Positions 25,886 through 34,619 of a stretch of DNA of 64,000 nucleotides are shown in pieces (within the stretch, counting starts at the first letter, position 1; each line of letters starts with the position of its first letter). The notes under the pieces were generated by a model, which saw only the letters and a program-made list of their open reading frames with translations, did no database searches and was not told the DNA's origin. The DNA lies in contig CANNAC010000003.1 of assembly GCA_947502495.1 (NCBI GenBank), positions 372,001-436,000 of the forward strand, read 5' to 3'. The position numbers and the translations under genes were made by a program. The stretch comes from an uncultured Flavobacteriaceae bacterium. Lineage in GTDB: Bacteria; Bacteroidota; Bacteroidia; Flavobacteriales; Flavobacteriaceae.

Positions 25886-28458
25886 TCGTTTTTTCTGTTT
25901 AATTGGAGGAATAAAAATACAAGTAATACTATTAAAAGCAAGCCTATAATGCTATATAATAAGAAAGATGTTTCTTTTTTAGGCGTTACACTACCATAAT
26001 AAACAAAAGCACTCCAATAATAAGGTGATTTTTTAATGTTGGCTATTTTGTCATTATTTAAGTATTCTAGTTTTGAAGTGCTATTTGCAATAAATTCGGA
26101 ATCATACTTATGGTAGTTTTTATAAAACGAAGTCATAATCTGCGAGGTAGACAAATCATTGATTTGCCATAGCGAAAACAAAACACTATTTGCTCCAGCA
26201 TATTGAAAACCTCTAGCAATACTTAATGCGCCTTCGCCTTTTTGTAAAGCACCAACTCCGGTTTCACAAGCGCTTAAAACGACTAAATTCACATTCATGT
26301 TTAGTCCGTACAATTCGTTAATATTTAAGGTTTCATCATAAAACGCTATACTTGCTGGTTCGTTAAAATCACCACTTTTTGCATGTGTGGATAAATGAAG
26401 AATAGCATAGTTGGGCGCTTTACTAATAAAACTGCTTTTGGTCGCCTGCTCTTTTAAGAGAAGCGCTGTATCCATAATGTTTTCTATGTTTTCGGCTTCC
26501 TCTTTAGAGTATATTAATTCTTGATTGGTATCTTCAAAAACCGGAAATACACCTAGTACTTTTTGGCTTTTTCTTGTGTTTACTTCATTAAGGTATAAAG
26601 AAGCATTTGCGTTATAAACGAGCTTGTGCTTTTTAACCAGAAATGGCATCCTAGCATAGGAAGTACTTTCCGTTTTGCTAGTTAATAATGCATCGAACGG
26701 AATGAAATTTAATTTGCTATCCGGAATAAGTATCACATTTTCTTTATCTGAAAAACCTTCCAGTAAAAGTGTTTTGTATAGAGAAAAGGCATCTTTTGTA
26801 AACTTCGGGATGTCATTGTTTATGGTGGCGCTTTTCTGAAAGTAATTCACAAACGTAGAAATCAAGTCCTTTGTTTCTTCATTTAATGCTATGCGATTAA
26901 AACTTGCTGTTTCGCCTGAAAATATAAACTGATAGATATGATGCTTGCCATAGAAATATTCGACTAAAACCGCATTATCTTTTGTTAGTTTCTCTTTTAA
27001 CCTTTTAAAATGAATAGTCTCTTCTTTTTTGTAGACCGCATATTTGTTGTCTATGCTAGTATTTAGCTTTTTTAAAGCAATACTAATCGCGTTAAGTTCT
27101 TGTCTTAATGTGTTCTTTTCTTCAGCAGAAGCATTATTAATAGGTGTCTTTATTAATTTATTGGTTAGCTGTTCTTCTTGCCTAATAAGCGAATTCTGTT
27201 TAAGTAATAAGCTGTCTGTTGGATGGAGTTGAAGTAGCGAGTTTTTGTTTTTAATATCTTTTAAAATACTTGCTTTCTGACTTTCGGCATAATTAAAAGC
27301 ACGTTCTGTATAGTTTGCAGTATTGGTTGTTGTTTGTAATTGGTATAAGATATTTAAGCATTTTTCACTTCGTACTCTATTGGCATAAAGATTAATAAGT
27401 TGTCCTTTTTGGGAAGTAATATTTTTTTCGATCAAAGAAGAAGCATGGAAACTTAAATCGTAATACGCTAAAGCTTTTTCAGGACTGGTTTGCAATTCAG
27501 CTAATAAATCAAAAATATCGATAAAGGTGTTTTCTGGATATAAGTCGTTTTTGTTCGGTAGTCTTTTATCTTCTAATCCTGGAAGCAATGTTTTTAAAGC
27601 AGCATGTACGTGTTTATTTGCTTGTAACGTGTCTTGCAATAAAAAGTAAAGTTGTCCTTCTTGAAAAGCTAATTTAGCAAAATCTCTAGATGAGGTTAGG
27701 CTTCTTGACTTTTGGTTTATTATTTTATTTAAGTTTTTTTGCGCTACTTTATAGTCTTTGTTTTTTAGAGCTTCTTCGTATTTTAAAGTAATGTCTAATT
27801 CGGATTCTTTATTGAAAGCGCCAGAAGTAATTCCTCCTTTGTCTATGCGGATGATGTCTTTATTTAAAAATAAAGCACTTCTCGATTTTAGGTTTTTTAG
27901 TCTTCTTAACTGATAGGGCTTTATGTCTTTAAACTGTAAACCTTTATTTGCTGTTTCATTCGCTAAGGTATAACTACCAATAGATTGATATAGATTCGCA
28001 AGGTTTATGGTTCCTGCTATTTTTTGGTTGTTATTGTTTTGCTTTTCGGCAAGAAAAAGATATTGCTTGATAATGTTTTCAGCATTGGCATAATCTTTTG
28101 TTTTGTGATATAATGTACCTAGCGGAATTAAACAATACTCCGTAATATCATAATCGTAAACCTGATGCTTTTTATATAAAGTCCACCCTTTTTCATAGGT
28201 TGCAATTGCTTGTTGCTGTTTATTAGATTTGTCTAAATAATAGGCTTTATTGGCTAGTAGGTTTATGAATGCAAAATACGCGTCACTAGAAGTTATTTGG
28301 TTTTCAAAAAGACTAATTTTTTCATTCAGCTGAAGCAAAGAAGCTTCCGTTTTACTGGTATTAAAAGCTTCCGTGGCATCATAAATTGCATTTTCAAGAT
28401 CTTGAGAAAAAATATTTCCGAAGACAAAAAAACAAAGAATGAAGATGTATTTATTCAT
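25882..28458 (-). CDS. TPR-CHAT protease, membrane-anchored
   Basis: An 858-residue caspase-like (CHAT) protease: signal peptide (about 1-18), an array of TPR-like helical repeats (about 20-420), a helical connector, then the CHAT domain (about 540-815) with its catalytic dyad His692 (LHLSTHAKSG) and Cys731 (LSACETGVGALQKGEGALS), and one C-terminal TM helix (about 830-852) with a short basic tail. The topology predicts a periplasmic sensor/protease held in the inner membrane. CHAT proteases are known to be switched on by TPR-bound partners and to cleave specific substrates. It is preceded by a PKD/barrel gene (41 nt gap) and overlaps the retropepsin gene, so the three form an operon. Confidence 0.9.
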   Translation of the reverse strand: MNKYIFILCFFVFGNIFSQDLENAIYDATEAFNTSKTEASLLQLNEKISLFENQITSSDAYFAFINLLANKAYYLDKSNKQQQAIATYEKGWTLYKKHQVYDYDITEYCLIPLGTLYHKTKDYANAENIIKQYLFLAEKQNNNNQKIAGTINLANLYQSIGSYTLANETANKGLQFKDIKPYQLRRLKNLKSRSALFLNKDIIRIDKGGITSGAFNKESELDITLKYEEALKNKDYKVAQKNLNKIINQKSRSLTSSRDFAKLAFQEGQLYFLLQDTLQANKHVHAALKTLLPGLEDKRLPNKNDLYPENTFIDIFDLLAELQTSPEKALAYYDLSFHASSLIEKNITSQKGQLINLYANRVRSEKCLNILYQLQTTTNTANYTERAFNYAESQKASILKDIKNKNSLLQLHPTDSLLLKQNSLIRQEEQLTNKLIKTPINNASAEEKNTLRQELNAISIALKKLNTSIDNKYAVYKKEETIHFKRLKEKLTKDNAVLVEYFYGKHHIYQFIFSGETASFNRIALNEETKDLISTFVNYFQKSATINNDIPKFTKDAFSLYKTLLLEGFSDKENVILIPDSKLNFIPFDALLTSKTESTSYARMPFLVKKHKLVYNANASLYLNEVNTRKSQKVLGVFPVFEDTNQELIYSKEEAENIENIMDTALLLKEQATKSSFISKAPNYAILHLSTHAKSGDFNEPASIAFYDETLNINELYGLNMNVNLVVLSACETGVGALQKGEGALSIARGFQYAGANSVLFSLWQINDLSTSQIMTSFYKNYHKYDSEFIANSTSKLEYLNNDKIANIKKSPYYWSAFVYYGSVTPKKETSFLLYSIIGLLLIVLLVFLFLQLNRKNE

Positions 28459-28499
28459 TTTAAAATTTACTTAAGTAGGAATGTATGGCTTCAAGAATC

Positions 28500-30461
28500 T
28501 TAGAATTTCCAGATGGCATAAAATTGCCAGTAATTAAAGTCTTCTTTAAAGTTAATCACATAACGAGCACCAACGCTTGGGCCAATTCTAGCAAAACCAG
28601 CTGTGGCTTCCAATAACAATCCGGTTCTAAAATTATTAAAGGAGTTACTGGACTTGTTAGAAGACTCGTTTATAAGACTATATGGGCCATAATCGATACC
28701 ATTAATGATTTCTGCACGTTCTATGGTGGTTTCATTAGTCGTCTTTTCGCTAAGGGAAAAAGCACCTTGTAAACCGGCTCCTAAACCAATAAAATTATTT
28801 ACGTTATATCTTGCCAAAACGGGGATTTCCCAATCTACATTATTGTAAGTATCTAAAATTGTAGTTCGTTCTCTGCCAATAAAAGCAGGTTCATCTATTT
28901 CGCGCACCGTTACTGTTTTGTTGCCATCATAACTATGAAAACTATTTAGCAACTCTACTTGCCAATACCATTTGTACGATTTGTAAGGAGATACTGTTGC
29001 GCCTAAAAAGTAACTTTTCGAATTATCTAAATTTGCATACGAATTGTATCCCACTTTTGCTCCTATAGAAATACCAGGAAGAAATCGTGTGGTAGAATAA
29101 TTGGTGATAATAGGATCGTTTTTATCGAAAATAATAGCAGTTTTACTTTTGGTTTTTTGTTTGTGAAAGTCTTCCCCAAACTTGATACTGTATTTTACAA
29201 AACCTTTGGTAGAATCGTATTCTTTTACATTTTTTTGTTCGCTTCCCGGAAGGTAGATGTTTTTAAAAGTAAATATCGCCTGTGTTTTAGTAAAGGTAGT
29301 ATCTAAGCAACTGTATGCCACTTCGCGTTTCGGACAAATTTTACACTTCGGATACATGTCTTCTACACGAATAGATGTTTTATCAAACATATCTGGAATG
29401 TCTGTTTCTAAACGAATAGTACTCGCAGGACCTTCACCGTTATTTTGAAATCTTATTTTAAATTTTGGACGTTTATGTCTAACCAATCTGTAGTTTAAAA
29501 ATGTAGCTGAGGTGGACATTTTATTAGGATCATGAGAAGTTACAATCTCCATTTCCATTTCTTTTACATTGTGGTTGTCAAAATTATCATCTGGAATATA
29601 CACACCACGAACAGAAATTATTGCGCTAGTATCTTTAAGCATTTCTGGTGTTGTTTTTAAAGTGTAAAAGACGTTGCGTTCTTCGTTTGGTTTCATGTTG
29701 TCAAACTCTAAAACACTTGCGTCTTTATAATATGCTTTAGACTCTTCGAGTGTAAGTGGTAAATTTTGTTTTTCGGTAGAGTCTTGAAACTTTACACGTA
29801 GCTTGACTATGTTATCTTCAATAGAAGCGACAACACTTTCATGATCGTCATAATCATAAGTATAAACAAAATCGGACGCATGACTTGCTCGCTCCCTATG
29901 ATGTGTTCTGGTATCTGTTAATTCAAAATTATTCGCTTTGTATTTTTGTTCGTTATAAAACAAATGCAGTTTACCATTAGTCGCATAATCTTTTGTGTTT
30001 TTATAACTCATAATCACTACAATTTCTTCTTCAGGCATTGGCTCTGTATTGCGTTGTAATTCTAAATTACTGGTCATGCTTGCAACTTCGGTATAACTAT
30101 CTGGATTTGCATCTGTAGACATGCTTAGCTTTTTAGGCCTAGAAGTTGGTGGTTTTCCGGTATCGTAATTGTTGGTCGACCAAAGTTTTACTTCATATTC
30201 TCCAGCTTTTTTATAGGTATGTTTCGGATTGGCTTCTTTACTGTATTCACCATCACCAAATTCCCAGTAATGGCTATAAAATGCTTTTGGTGCTCCCGCA
30301 ATTTGATTGAGTTCTGGAGCGTTAGGAGTGAAGTCTACGTCATTTCCATTGGTGTTGTACTCAATAATTGCTACTCTTCGTAAAGTATCTATTTGCTTTG
30401 TTTCTTGAGAAAACGAATGCCAAGAGAAAATAAGGCAACATAATAATGTAGTAAATTTCAT
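28500..30461 (-). CDS. PKD-domain surface protein with C-terminal outer-membrane barrel
   Basis: A 653-residue secreted protein: signal peptide (1-19), a PKD domain (about 55-110; WEFGDGEYSKEANPKHTYKKAGEYEVKLW), beta-rich middle domains including a DPNKM...FKIRFQNNGEGPA segment like conserved cell-surface domains of Bacteroidetes (DUF7619-like), four Cys around residue 390 (CKICPKREVAYSC) and a C-terminal barrel-like region (about 470-653) ending YAIWKF. It is therefore probably inserted in the outer membrane with an extracellular or periplasmic PKD part. It is the first gene of the operon with the CHAT and retropepsin proteases and may be the signal-receiving or substrate protein; that role is inference. 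Confidence 0.75.
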   Translation of the reverse strand: MKFTTLLCCLIFSWHSFSQETKQIDTLRRVAIIEYNTNGNDVDFTPNAPELNQIAGAPKAFYSHYWEFGDGEYSKEANPKHTYKKAGEYEVKLWSTNNYDTGKPPTSRPKKLSMSTDANPDSYTEVASMTSNLELQRNTEPMPEEEIVVIMSYKNTKDYATNGKLHLFYNEQKYKANNFELTDTRTHHRERASHASDFVYTYDYDDHESVVASIEDNIVKLRVKFQDSTEKQNLPLTLEESKAYYKDASVLEFDNMKPNEERNVFYTLKTTPEMLKDTSAIISVRGVYIPDDNFDNHNVKEMEMEIVTSHDPNKMSTSATFLNYRLVRHKRPKFKIRFQNNGEGPASTIRLETDIPDMFDKTSIRVEDMYPKCKICPKREVAYSCLDTTFTKTQAIFTFKNIYLPGSEQKNVKEYDSTKGFVKYSIKFGEDFHKQKTKSKTAIIFDKNDPIITNYSTTRFLPGISIGAKVGYNSYANLDNSKSYFLGATVSPYKSYKWYWQVELLNSFHSYDGNKTVTVREIDEPAFIGRERTTILDTYNNVDWEIPVLARYNVNNFIGLGAGLQGAFSLSEKTTNETTIERAEIINGIDYGPYSLINESSNKSSNSFNNFRTGLLLEATAGFARIGPSVGARYVINFKEDFNYWQFYAIWKF

Positions 30462-30631
30462 ATAAGTTAGATTAAAGCATTTAAGGATACAAAATAGGGT
30501 AATTTATAATCAAGACCAATATAGTTTAAATCATATTAGCATTTGCTTATGGTTTTATAAAGGGATAGTTTCAGTCTATTAAAGGTTTTATTGGTAGTAC
30601 GAAAGGATTTTTTTTATTTGTTAGAAACTAC

Positions 30632-30667
30632 AAAAAGAGCAGAAAATAGATTTCCTGCTCTTTTTAA
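30632..30667 (-). terminator. Terminator after the 338-residue lipoprotein
   Basis: A stem AAAAAGAGCAG / CTGCTCTTTTT with a 12-nt loop lies 17 nt past the stop at 30685. It separates this gene from the PKD-CHAT-retropepsin operon. Confidence 0.82.
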
Positions 30668-30684
30668 AAAGATTATAGTTGTGT

Positions 30685-31701
30685 TTATGGTAGCGCACTT
30701 ATTAATGCGGTTAAATTGTCTTCTGATGCTGTGTTTGTGTCTTCGAAAGTAAAAGTGATTACATGGTTTTCAACGATGGTAACTGGCTTTATTGCGTATC
30801 TCCAAACACCATTATCTTCGGTCACAAAAATAACGTGACATTCTAAACCAATTGGTATTTGTCCGTAATGTTCACTAAAAATATTTGTAGCATTATCAAA
30901 AGTATCTAGATTGGCTAATGCAGGAGCTTCGCCATCATACGATAAATACACCGCACTATTTACGTTTGTATAACCAGTTGGAGGTTGTACTTGAATAGGT
31001 GTTTTTGGTCTAGTGTCGCTATAAAAACGATCTACATTTGTCCAACCAAAACCAAGAAAACCATAATACGAATCTCCTTCAGCAAACACTTCTCCGTCAT
31101 CTACACCAGGTATTAATTCTTCCCAAGTTAGATTATCTTCATTGTCAATTTGGCCTTCCCATAAAGTCATTTCTGGATCTGGATCTCCAGTTAAATTAGC
31201 AGGAATAACTAATTGTAAATTACAATTTGTAGCCAATACATTTCCGTTTTGTGTAGCTTCGATAAAGAATTCACCTCCAGAAATCAATAACGCTTTATCT
31301 CCATTTGGTAATTTCCCCATGGTAGGTTTGTTGGTGGTTAACATGTTTCCTTTTTCAAACAGCTCTACAAATTCTATGTCTACTTGTCCTGTTATTTCGT
31401 TTCCATTTAAGGTTAAGCAATCTCCATTAATACTTATTTGTACTCCTGCTTCCGATGTAAATGTTATGTTCCCATCGTCTGAATTAAACTGAAAAGTTTG
31501 TGTTACATTCTCTAAAGCTTGATCTTTTAATTGTCTAAAAGCGTCTGCATCTGGTACGTATTGTACTGTACTCGAACCGCCATCGTCATCGGGATTACAA
31601 CTTGTAAATAATATGGTTGCGAAAATTAAGCTTCCAAAGACTTGCTTTAATGTGTTGTTTACCACATTTCTAAATTTTAATTGTTGATTTAAATTTTTCA
31701 T
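30685..31701 (-). CDS. Secreted lipoprotein of unknown function
   Basis: A 338-residue protein with an unusually long leader and a lipobox ending at Cys35 (LFTSC) followed by NPDDDGG, an acidic stretch like the surface-export signal of Bacteroidetes lipoproteins. The mature region is beta-rich: DGNITFTSEAGVQISINGDCLTLNG, then VDIEFVELFEKGNMLTTNKPT and LISGGEFFIEATQNG, a pattern seen in large extracellular Bacteroidetes proteins. I recognise no enzyme motif. It has its own terminator. It belongs to the same-strand series of secreted proteins next to the ECF sigma pair, and could be under its control. Confidence 0.7.
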   Translation of the reverse strand: MKNLNQQLKFRNVVNNTLKQVFGSLIFATILFTSCNPDDDGGSSTVQYVPDADAFRQLKDQALENVTQTFQFNSDDGNITFTSEAGVQISINGDCLTLNGNEITGQVDIEFVELFEKGNMLTTNKPTMGKLPNGDKALLISGGEFFIEATQNGNVLATNCNLQLVIPANLTGDPDPEMTLWEGQIDNEDNLTWEELIPGVDDGEVFAEGDSYYGFLGFGWTNVDRFYSDTRPKTPIQVQPPTGYTNVNSAVYLSYDGEAPALANLDTFDNATNIFSEHYGQIPIGLECHVIFVTEDNGVWRYAIKPVTIVENHVITFTFEDTNTASEDNLTALISALP

Positions 31702-31736
31702 GATTTATAGGTTTACTCGTTATACATATTTATATA

Positions 31737-31767
31737 AACCGGGTAATGCTTTGGCTACCCGGTTTTT
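31737..31767. terminator. Hairpin after the small duplicated secreted protein
   Basis: A stem AACCGGGTA / TACCCGGTT with a 10-nt loop lies 13 nt past the stop at 31781. The T-run is short on the minus strand (TTT) and longer on the plus strand. Confidence 0.65.
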
Positions 31768-31780
31768 GGATTCGTTTTTT

Positions 31781-32221
31781 TTATTTTGGACTACTAGCAA
31801 TTATTTTATAGTTAATGATGTCTCCTTTTGCTACTAGTTGAATCATTCTTTTCGCAGTGAATTCTGTAGAAGCAAACCCTTTAGCTTTTGCGGTTTCGCT
31901 ATTTACTTCCCAGTAATACAGTCTAGATTCCTTTTTGTTTAGTTCACTAGCAAGCATATAATAGCTGTTTATTTGTCTTTCTAATACAACTTCTGCTTGA
32001 CCAACAATGTTTGCCATTCGTTTTGCATCAAATAAGGTTAATGCTGTTCCTGAAAATTCTCCATTTGTTGTTTTTACTGACCAATCATATACTTGTATTA
32101 AATCGTCTTTTGCAATTTCTACACTAGTTGTTGTTGTGTTAAGGTTCTCGTTGATGGTCGTAGCATTTAGGTTTAATAATCCGAATACTACTGTTGCGAT
32201 AATTAAAATTGATTTTCTCAT
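31781..32221 (-). CDS. Small secreted protein with two internal repeats
   Basis: A 146-residue protein with a signal peptide (about 1-20, ending NAT). The rest is two copies of a unit of about 45 residues: VYDWSVKTTNGEFSGTALTL-FDAKRMANIV and YYWEVNSETAKAKGFASTEF-TAKRMIQLV, sharing W-x-V, a G-x-A region and AKRM. Function unknown. It is divergently transcribed from the ECF sigma gene, with 151 nt between the starts, a typical arrangement for a sigma-factor target. Confidence 0.7.
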   Translation of the reverse strand: MRKSILIIATVVFGLLNLNATTINENLNTTTTSVEIAKDDLIQVYDWSVKTTNGEFSGTALTLFDAKRMANIVGQAEVVLERQINSYYMLASELNKKESRLYYWEVNSETAKAKGFASTEFTAKRMIQLVAKGDIINYKIIASSPK

Positions 32222-32372
32222 AATTTCTAAATGTTTATTGTTTTATAAATTGTTTTTTCTCGTTTGCCATATTGGCTTTTACAACCTTATATCAAAAGCA
32301 TTTAAAAATTGTTACCCTTTTTTTGTAAAGTTTTTTTAAATTCGTTGGCAACCAACCGAAAACAAAAGGTTT

Positions 32373-32954
32373 ATGAGTGAAAAGAAAATACACGAAGACC
32401 AAAAATATATAGAAGGATTACTTCAAAACAACTCCTTTATTATACAAGCTATCTATGACAAGTTTGTGCCAAAGGTTATTAATTACATAAAACAGAATAG
32501 TGGAGATGCAGATCAAGCACAAGATGTTATTCAGGAAACATTAATCACAATATATAATCAGGCTAGTCAAAAAAAGTTACAACTAACCTGTCCTTTTGAT
32601 GCTTACTTTTTTTTACTATGTAAACGTAAATGGTTAAACGAATTAAAAAAGAAAACGAATAAAGAGGTAACAATTAATGAAGAAGTACTATCTAAAGATG
32701 ACGACTCGCAAGAATTAGCTTTCGAAACCTCTTTATTTGGTGAAAAACAAGAATTGTTTAGTACCATGTTTCAAAAATTAGGGAATGCGTGTAAAGATTT
32801 ATTAAAAGCAACTTTTAAAATAAAATCTATGGAAGAAGTTGCCAAAAGTTTAGGTGTAACTTATGCCTATGCTAGAAAAAAGAAATCTTTATGTATTGGT
32901 AAATTGACCAAGATGGTTCAAGAGTCGCCCCAGTTTAACCAACTTAATTATTAG
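32373..32954 (+). CDS. ECF-type RNA polymerase sigma factor
   Basis: A 193-residue sigma-70 family protein of the extracytoplasmic-function type. Region 2 lies at about residues 25-95 (AIYDKFVPKVINYIKQNSGDADQAQDVIQETLITIYNQ, with the DxxQ-D-V-Q-ET core-binding signature). Region 4 HTH lies at about 140-185 (CKDLLKATFKIKSMEEVAKSLGVTYAYARKKKSLC). The next gene starts 4 nt later and encodes a probable anti-sigma factor. An inverted repeat GTTGG-CAA-CCAAC lies at 32344-32356, just before the start; its role is unknown. Likely targets are its own operon and the divergent secreted-protein genes. Confidence 0.88.
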   Translation: MSEKKIHEDQKYIEGLLQNNSFIIQAIYDKFVPKVINYIKQNSGDADQAQDVIQETLITIYNQASQKKLQLTCPFDAYFFLLCKRKWLNELKKKTNKEVTINEEVLSKDDDSQELAFETSLFGEKQELFSTMFQKLGNACKDLLKATFKIKSMEEVAKSLGVTYAYARKKKSLCIGKLTKMVQESPQFNQLNY

Positions 32955-32958
32955 AAAG

Positions 32959-33705
32959 ATGAAAGAAGAAGATTATATATTATTTGAAGCTTATTTAGCG
33001 GAAGAATTAGCAGCAGACGAAAAAACGGCTTTTGAAAATAGATTAGAAACGGATGCCGCTTTTAAAGAAAGCTTCAACACGTATAAAGAATTATCCGGTT
33101 TTTTAGAACATACCATTAAAAACGAAGCCGAAACAAATGCTTTTAAATCAAACTTAAAGTCTATCTCTAATCAGCACTTTAATGAGACACAAAGTACTTC
33201 CGAAGGAAATAAGAAATCGACAACCTTTAGCCTGTTAAAATATGCGGTTGCAGCATGTGTTGTTTTACTATTTGGTATTGTTACCTTTAATAAAATGAAC
33301 CAACCTGCTTATAGTGATTATAACGAGCACGGTATTATGGATTTAACCGTTAGAGGAGGAAACATTGGCTTGTTAATTAAAACAACAAAAGCTTTTAATA
33401 ATAAGGAATACGAAAAAGCTTCCGGTTATTTAGAAACCTTATTAGAAGAAGATCCAGAAAACAAAGAATATCAATTATACTATGCAGTAACGAATATAGA
33501 GTTAGATAAGTTTGAAATCTCAGAGCCAATATTACAAGATATGGCAATAGGAGATTCGGCATATAAAAACAGAGCTATTTGGTATTTAGGGCTAAGTAAT
33601 TTTAAGCAAGACAAAGAAGAGGAAGCTATAAAATGGTTACAACAAGTTCCAGAAGGAGCAGATTATTATCGTCAAGCACAAGAGCTTTTAAATAAATTAG
33701 AATAA
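32959..33705 (+). CDS. Probable membrane anti-sigma factor with periplasmic TPR-like domain
   Basis: A 248-residue single-pass protein. The N-terminal part (about 1-75: ILFEAYLAEELAADEKTAFENRLETDAAFKE) has the helical pattern of Bacteroidetes anti-sigma domains without the zinc motif. A TM helix spans about 94-110 (YAVAACVVLLFGIVTF). The C-terminal half (about 130-248) is helical and TPR-like (KEYEKASGYLETLLEEDPENKEYQLYYAVTNIEL). It starts 4 nt after the sigma gene. A periplasmic TPR sensor restraining a cytoplasmic sigma factor is the simplest reading. The TPR-CHAT protein encoded 4 kb away is a conceivable interaction partner. Confidence 0.72.
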   Translation: MKEEDYILFEAYLAEELAADEKTAFENRLETDAAFKESFNTYKELSGFLEHTIKNEAETNAFKSNLKSISNQHFNETQSTSEGNKKSTTFSLLKYAVAACVVLLFGIVTFNKMNQPAYSDYNEHGIMDLTVRGGNIGLLIKTTKAFNNKEYEKASGYLETLLEEDPENKEYQLYYAVTNIELDKFEISEPILQDMAIGDSAYKNRAIWYLGLSNFKQDKEEEAIKWLQQVPEGADYYRQAQELLNKLE

Positions 33706-33735
33706 TAAGGGAAAGCGATACGGTTTTAAATTAGC

Positions 33736-33743
33736 TATTTTTG
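33736..33743 (+). promoter_or_regulatory. -7 promoter box of the tatD-like gene
   Basis: TATTTTTG matches TAnnTTTG and ends 4 nt before the ATG, so the transcript would be essentially leaderless. It also shows that this gene can be transcribed apart from the sigma operon. Confidence 0.5.
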
Positions 33744-33747
33744 CAAA

Positions 33748-34515
33748 ATGATAATTACAGATACACATACACATTTATATAGTGAAGCCTTTGATGATGA
33801 TAGAAACGAAACCATACAACGTGCTATAGACGCCAATGTTACTCGTTTTTTTATTCCAGCAATAGATTCTACATATACAGCATCTATGTTGCAATTGGAA
33901 GCAGATTTTCCAGAAAACGTTTACTTAATGATGGGCTTGCATCCAACACATGTAAAAGAAAATTATAAAGAAGAACTGGCGCATGTAGAAGAAATGCTTG
34001 CCAAAAGAAAATTTGTAGCTATTGGTGAGATTGGTATTGATTTGTATTGGGATAAAAGCACATTAGGAATACAAGAAGATGCTTTTAGACATCAAATTAA
34101 ATTAGCAAAAAAATATAAGCTACCTATAGTTATTCATTGTAGAGATGCTTTTGATGAAATTTTTGAGATTTTAGAAGAAGAAAAAGACGATACCCTTTTC
34201 GGAATTTTTCATTGCTTCACAGGAACTTTAGAACAAGCGCATCAAGCTATTTCATATAATATGAAGCTTGGTATTGGAGGTGTAGTGACTTTTAAAAACG
34301 GAAAAATAGATCAGTTTATTAATCAAATAGATATAAAACAGATTGTTTTAGAAACCGATTCCCCCTATTTAGCACCAAAACCATATAGAGGAAAGCGTAA
34401 TGAAAGTAGTTACATAGTTAAAGTAGTAGAGAAATTAGCTGAGATTTATGCGGTTTCCGAAGAAAAAATTGTTACCATTACTACAGAGAATTCAAAACAT
34501 GTTTTTGGAGTCTAA
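33748..34515 (+). CDS. TatD-family metal-dependent hydrolase (DNase)
   Basis: A 255-residue TIM-barrel hydrolase. Metal ligands are visible as the N-terminal HTH pair (DTHTHLYS, His7/His9), the glutamate in AIGEIGIDLYW, the histidines in PIVIHCRDAF and FHCFTG, and the aspartate in LETDSPYLAP. Length is typical. TatD proteins are 3'-5' nucleases linked to DNA repair and RNA turnover. The flanking genes are unrelated, and it has its own promoter box. Confidence 0.93.
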   Translation: MIITDTHTHLYSEAFDDDRNETIQRAIDANVTRFFIPAIDSTYTASMLQLEADFPENVYLMMGLHPTHVKENYKEELAHVEEMLAKRKFVAIGEIGIDLYWDKSTLGIQEDAFRHQIKLAKKYKLPIVIHCRDAFDEIFEILEEEKDDTLFGIFHCFTGTLEQAHQAISYNMKLGIGGVVTFKNGKIDQFINQIDIKQIVLETDSPYLAPKPYRGKRNESSYIVKVVEKLAEIYAVSEEKIVTITTENSKHVFGV

Positions 34516-34619
34516 ATAAAGTAAACCTTTCTGCGGAATTTGAAGAGGTTAATGAAATGCGTGGTCCATCGTAGTAGAGATCGTAATGAATTTAGTGAAT
34601 TTTTAAATCGTACATCAAA

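Noticed and set aside
32344-32356. GTTGG-CAA-CCAAC as an ECF sigma promoter
   Set aside because: No matching element lies at the normal ECF spacing, and the same motif is not visible upstream of the neighbouring secreted-protein genes.
34516-34619. Small gene or RNA between tatD and the asparaginase gene
   Set aside because: No stable hairpin, tRNA-like fold or open frame with a start; looks like a plain intergenic stretch.
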